A stretch of 64,000 nt of DNA from Glutamicibacter sp. PS (GTDB taxonomy: Bacteria > Actinomycetota > Actinomycetes > Actinomycetales > Micrococcaceae), in assembly GCA_031317595.1 (NCBI GenBank), contig JANCMB010000001.1, forward strand, positions 868,001 through 932,000. The letters are read 5' to 3'. Made by a program: the position numbers and the translations under genes. The notes under the pieces were generated by a model. It made no database searches and was not told where the DNA came from. It saw only the letters and a program-made list of their open reading frames with translations. How positions within the stretch are numbered: the first letter of the stretch is position 1; each line of letters starts with the position of its first letter. This document shows, piece after piece, positions 63,658 to 64,000 of this stretch.

Positions 63658-64000
63658 ATGTCGGGTTCGGATATTGCGGGGTTAATCGCCGCGGGCGTTT
63701 TCGCGGTTCTCGTGGCACTGCTGGCGGTGCCGATTCTTAAACTGGGTAAGGTCTTCGATGAGCTACGTGGTTCGATCAAGGAGCTCTCCGATGGCACCAC
63801 CCCGCTCTTGGGTGAGGTGACCACCACGGTGGCGACCACCAACGACCAGCTCAAGAAGGTCGATACGATCACCTCGAATATGTCTGATGCCACGGCCAAC
63901 GTTTCGGCCCTGTCCTCGCTGGTCGCCGCGACCGTGGGCAAGCCGCTGATCAAGGTGGCCGCCTTCACCGCCGGTGTGAAGGAAGCGATGAACGCAAAGC
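63658..64000 (+). CDS. DUF948 family protein (3' partial)
   Basis: The frame from ATG 63658 (GAGGA upstream) is open to the window edge and reads MSGSDIAGLIAAGVFAVLVA, one TM segment (about 6-27), then KLGKVFDELRGSIKELSDGT and a repetitive helical part with ATTNDQLKKVDTITSNMSDA. This is the DUF948 layout: a membrane-anchored helical protein encoded between rpsD and alaS in Micrococcales. The last part of the gene is beyond the window. Confidence 0.88.
   Translation, partial: MSGSDIAGLIAAGVFAVLVALLAVPILKLGKVFDELRGSIKELSDGTTPLLGEVTTTVATTNDQLKKVDTITSNMSDATANVSALSSLVAATVGKPLIKVAAFTAGVKEAMNAK

Overview
The window reads as chromosome of a moderately high-GC actinobacterium of the order Micrococcales, most likely family Micrococcaceae. 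This rests on mycothiol-linked genes (MscR-type dehydrogenase, mycoredoxin), a perfect actinobacterial LexA box, class Ib nrdE/nrdF, dnaE2, and the gene order pdxT-yebC-ruvCAB-yajC-secDF-rsh ... DUF349-hisS-aspS ... rarA-rpsD-DUF948. The genus cannot be fixed from sequence reading alone. No rRNA, tRNA, CRISPR array, transposase or prophage was seen.

Layout. 1-3.1 kb: nrdE (5' end outside the window) and nrdF. 3.1-7.5 kb: a PEP-synthase/rifampicin-phosphotransferase-like enzyme overlapping a TetR regulator, followed by an MFS exporter. 7.5-15.3 kb: an accessory stress-type island of small, very acidic or KGG-type hydrophilic proteins (four were too short or mis-started for a simple length filter), a CBS-pair protein, a ThDP enzyme, a manganese-catalase-like protein lacking one metal ligand, two very long perfect palindromes, a frameshifted gene and several non-coding stretches. 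15.3-34.3 kb: scattered metabolic and regulatory genes: thioredoxin-reductase-like protein with a divergent XRE-cupin regulator, acyl-CoA thioesterase-like protein, lipoate ligase-like protein, mycoredoxin, SRAP, a seven-repeat RCC1 propeller, the MBL/MscR formaldehyde pair, a GlxA regulator with a divergent oxidoreductase, the SOS pair DUF6504-dnaE2, GrpB, a VOC protein, and an MFS exporter with a divergent ArsR-like regulator.

34.4-64 kb is mostly housekeeping: thrS-HIT, pdxS, a 6.3-kb insertion of six unrelated genes (DUF1349, DHFR-like, GNAT, M3 peptidase, CapA lipoprotein, small lipoprotein) separating pdxS from pdxT, then yebC, ruvC (apparently starting at ATT), ruvA, ruvB, yajC, secD, secF, rsh, an AbiEi-like gene, DUF349, hisS, aspS, an Abi_2/HEPN abortive-infection-like gene preceded by a promoter-hairpin unit, dtd, rarA, rpsD and the start of a DUF948 gene.

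How the genes work together: the clearest functional sets are DNA repair and damage tolerance (SRAP, DUF6504-dnaE2 under LexA boxes, ruvABC, rarA), translation (thrS, hisS, aspS, dtd, rpsD), Sec export (yajC-secD-secF), vitamin B6 synthesis (pdxS, pdxT), mycothiol-dependent aldehyde/redox handling, and export/resistance units each with an adjacent regulator. At least seven genes carry a TANNNT box 5-7 nt upstream of the start codon, suggesting leaderless transcripts.
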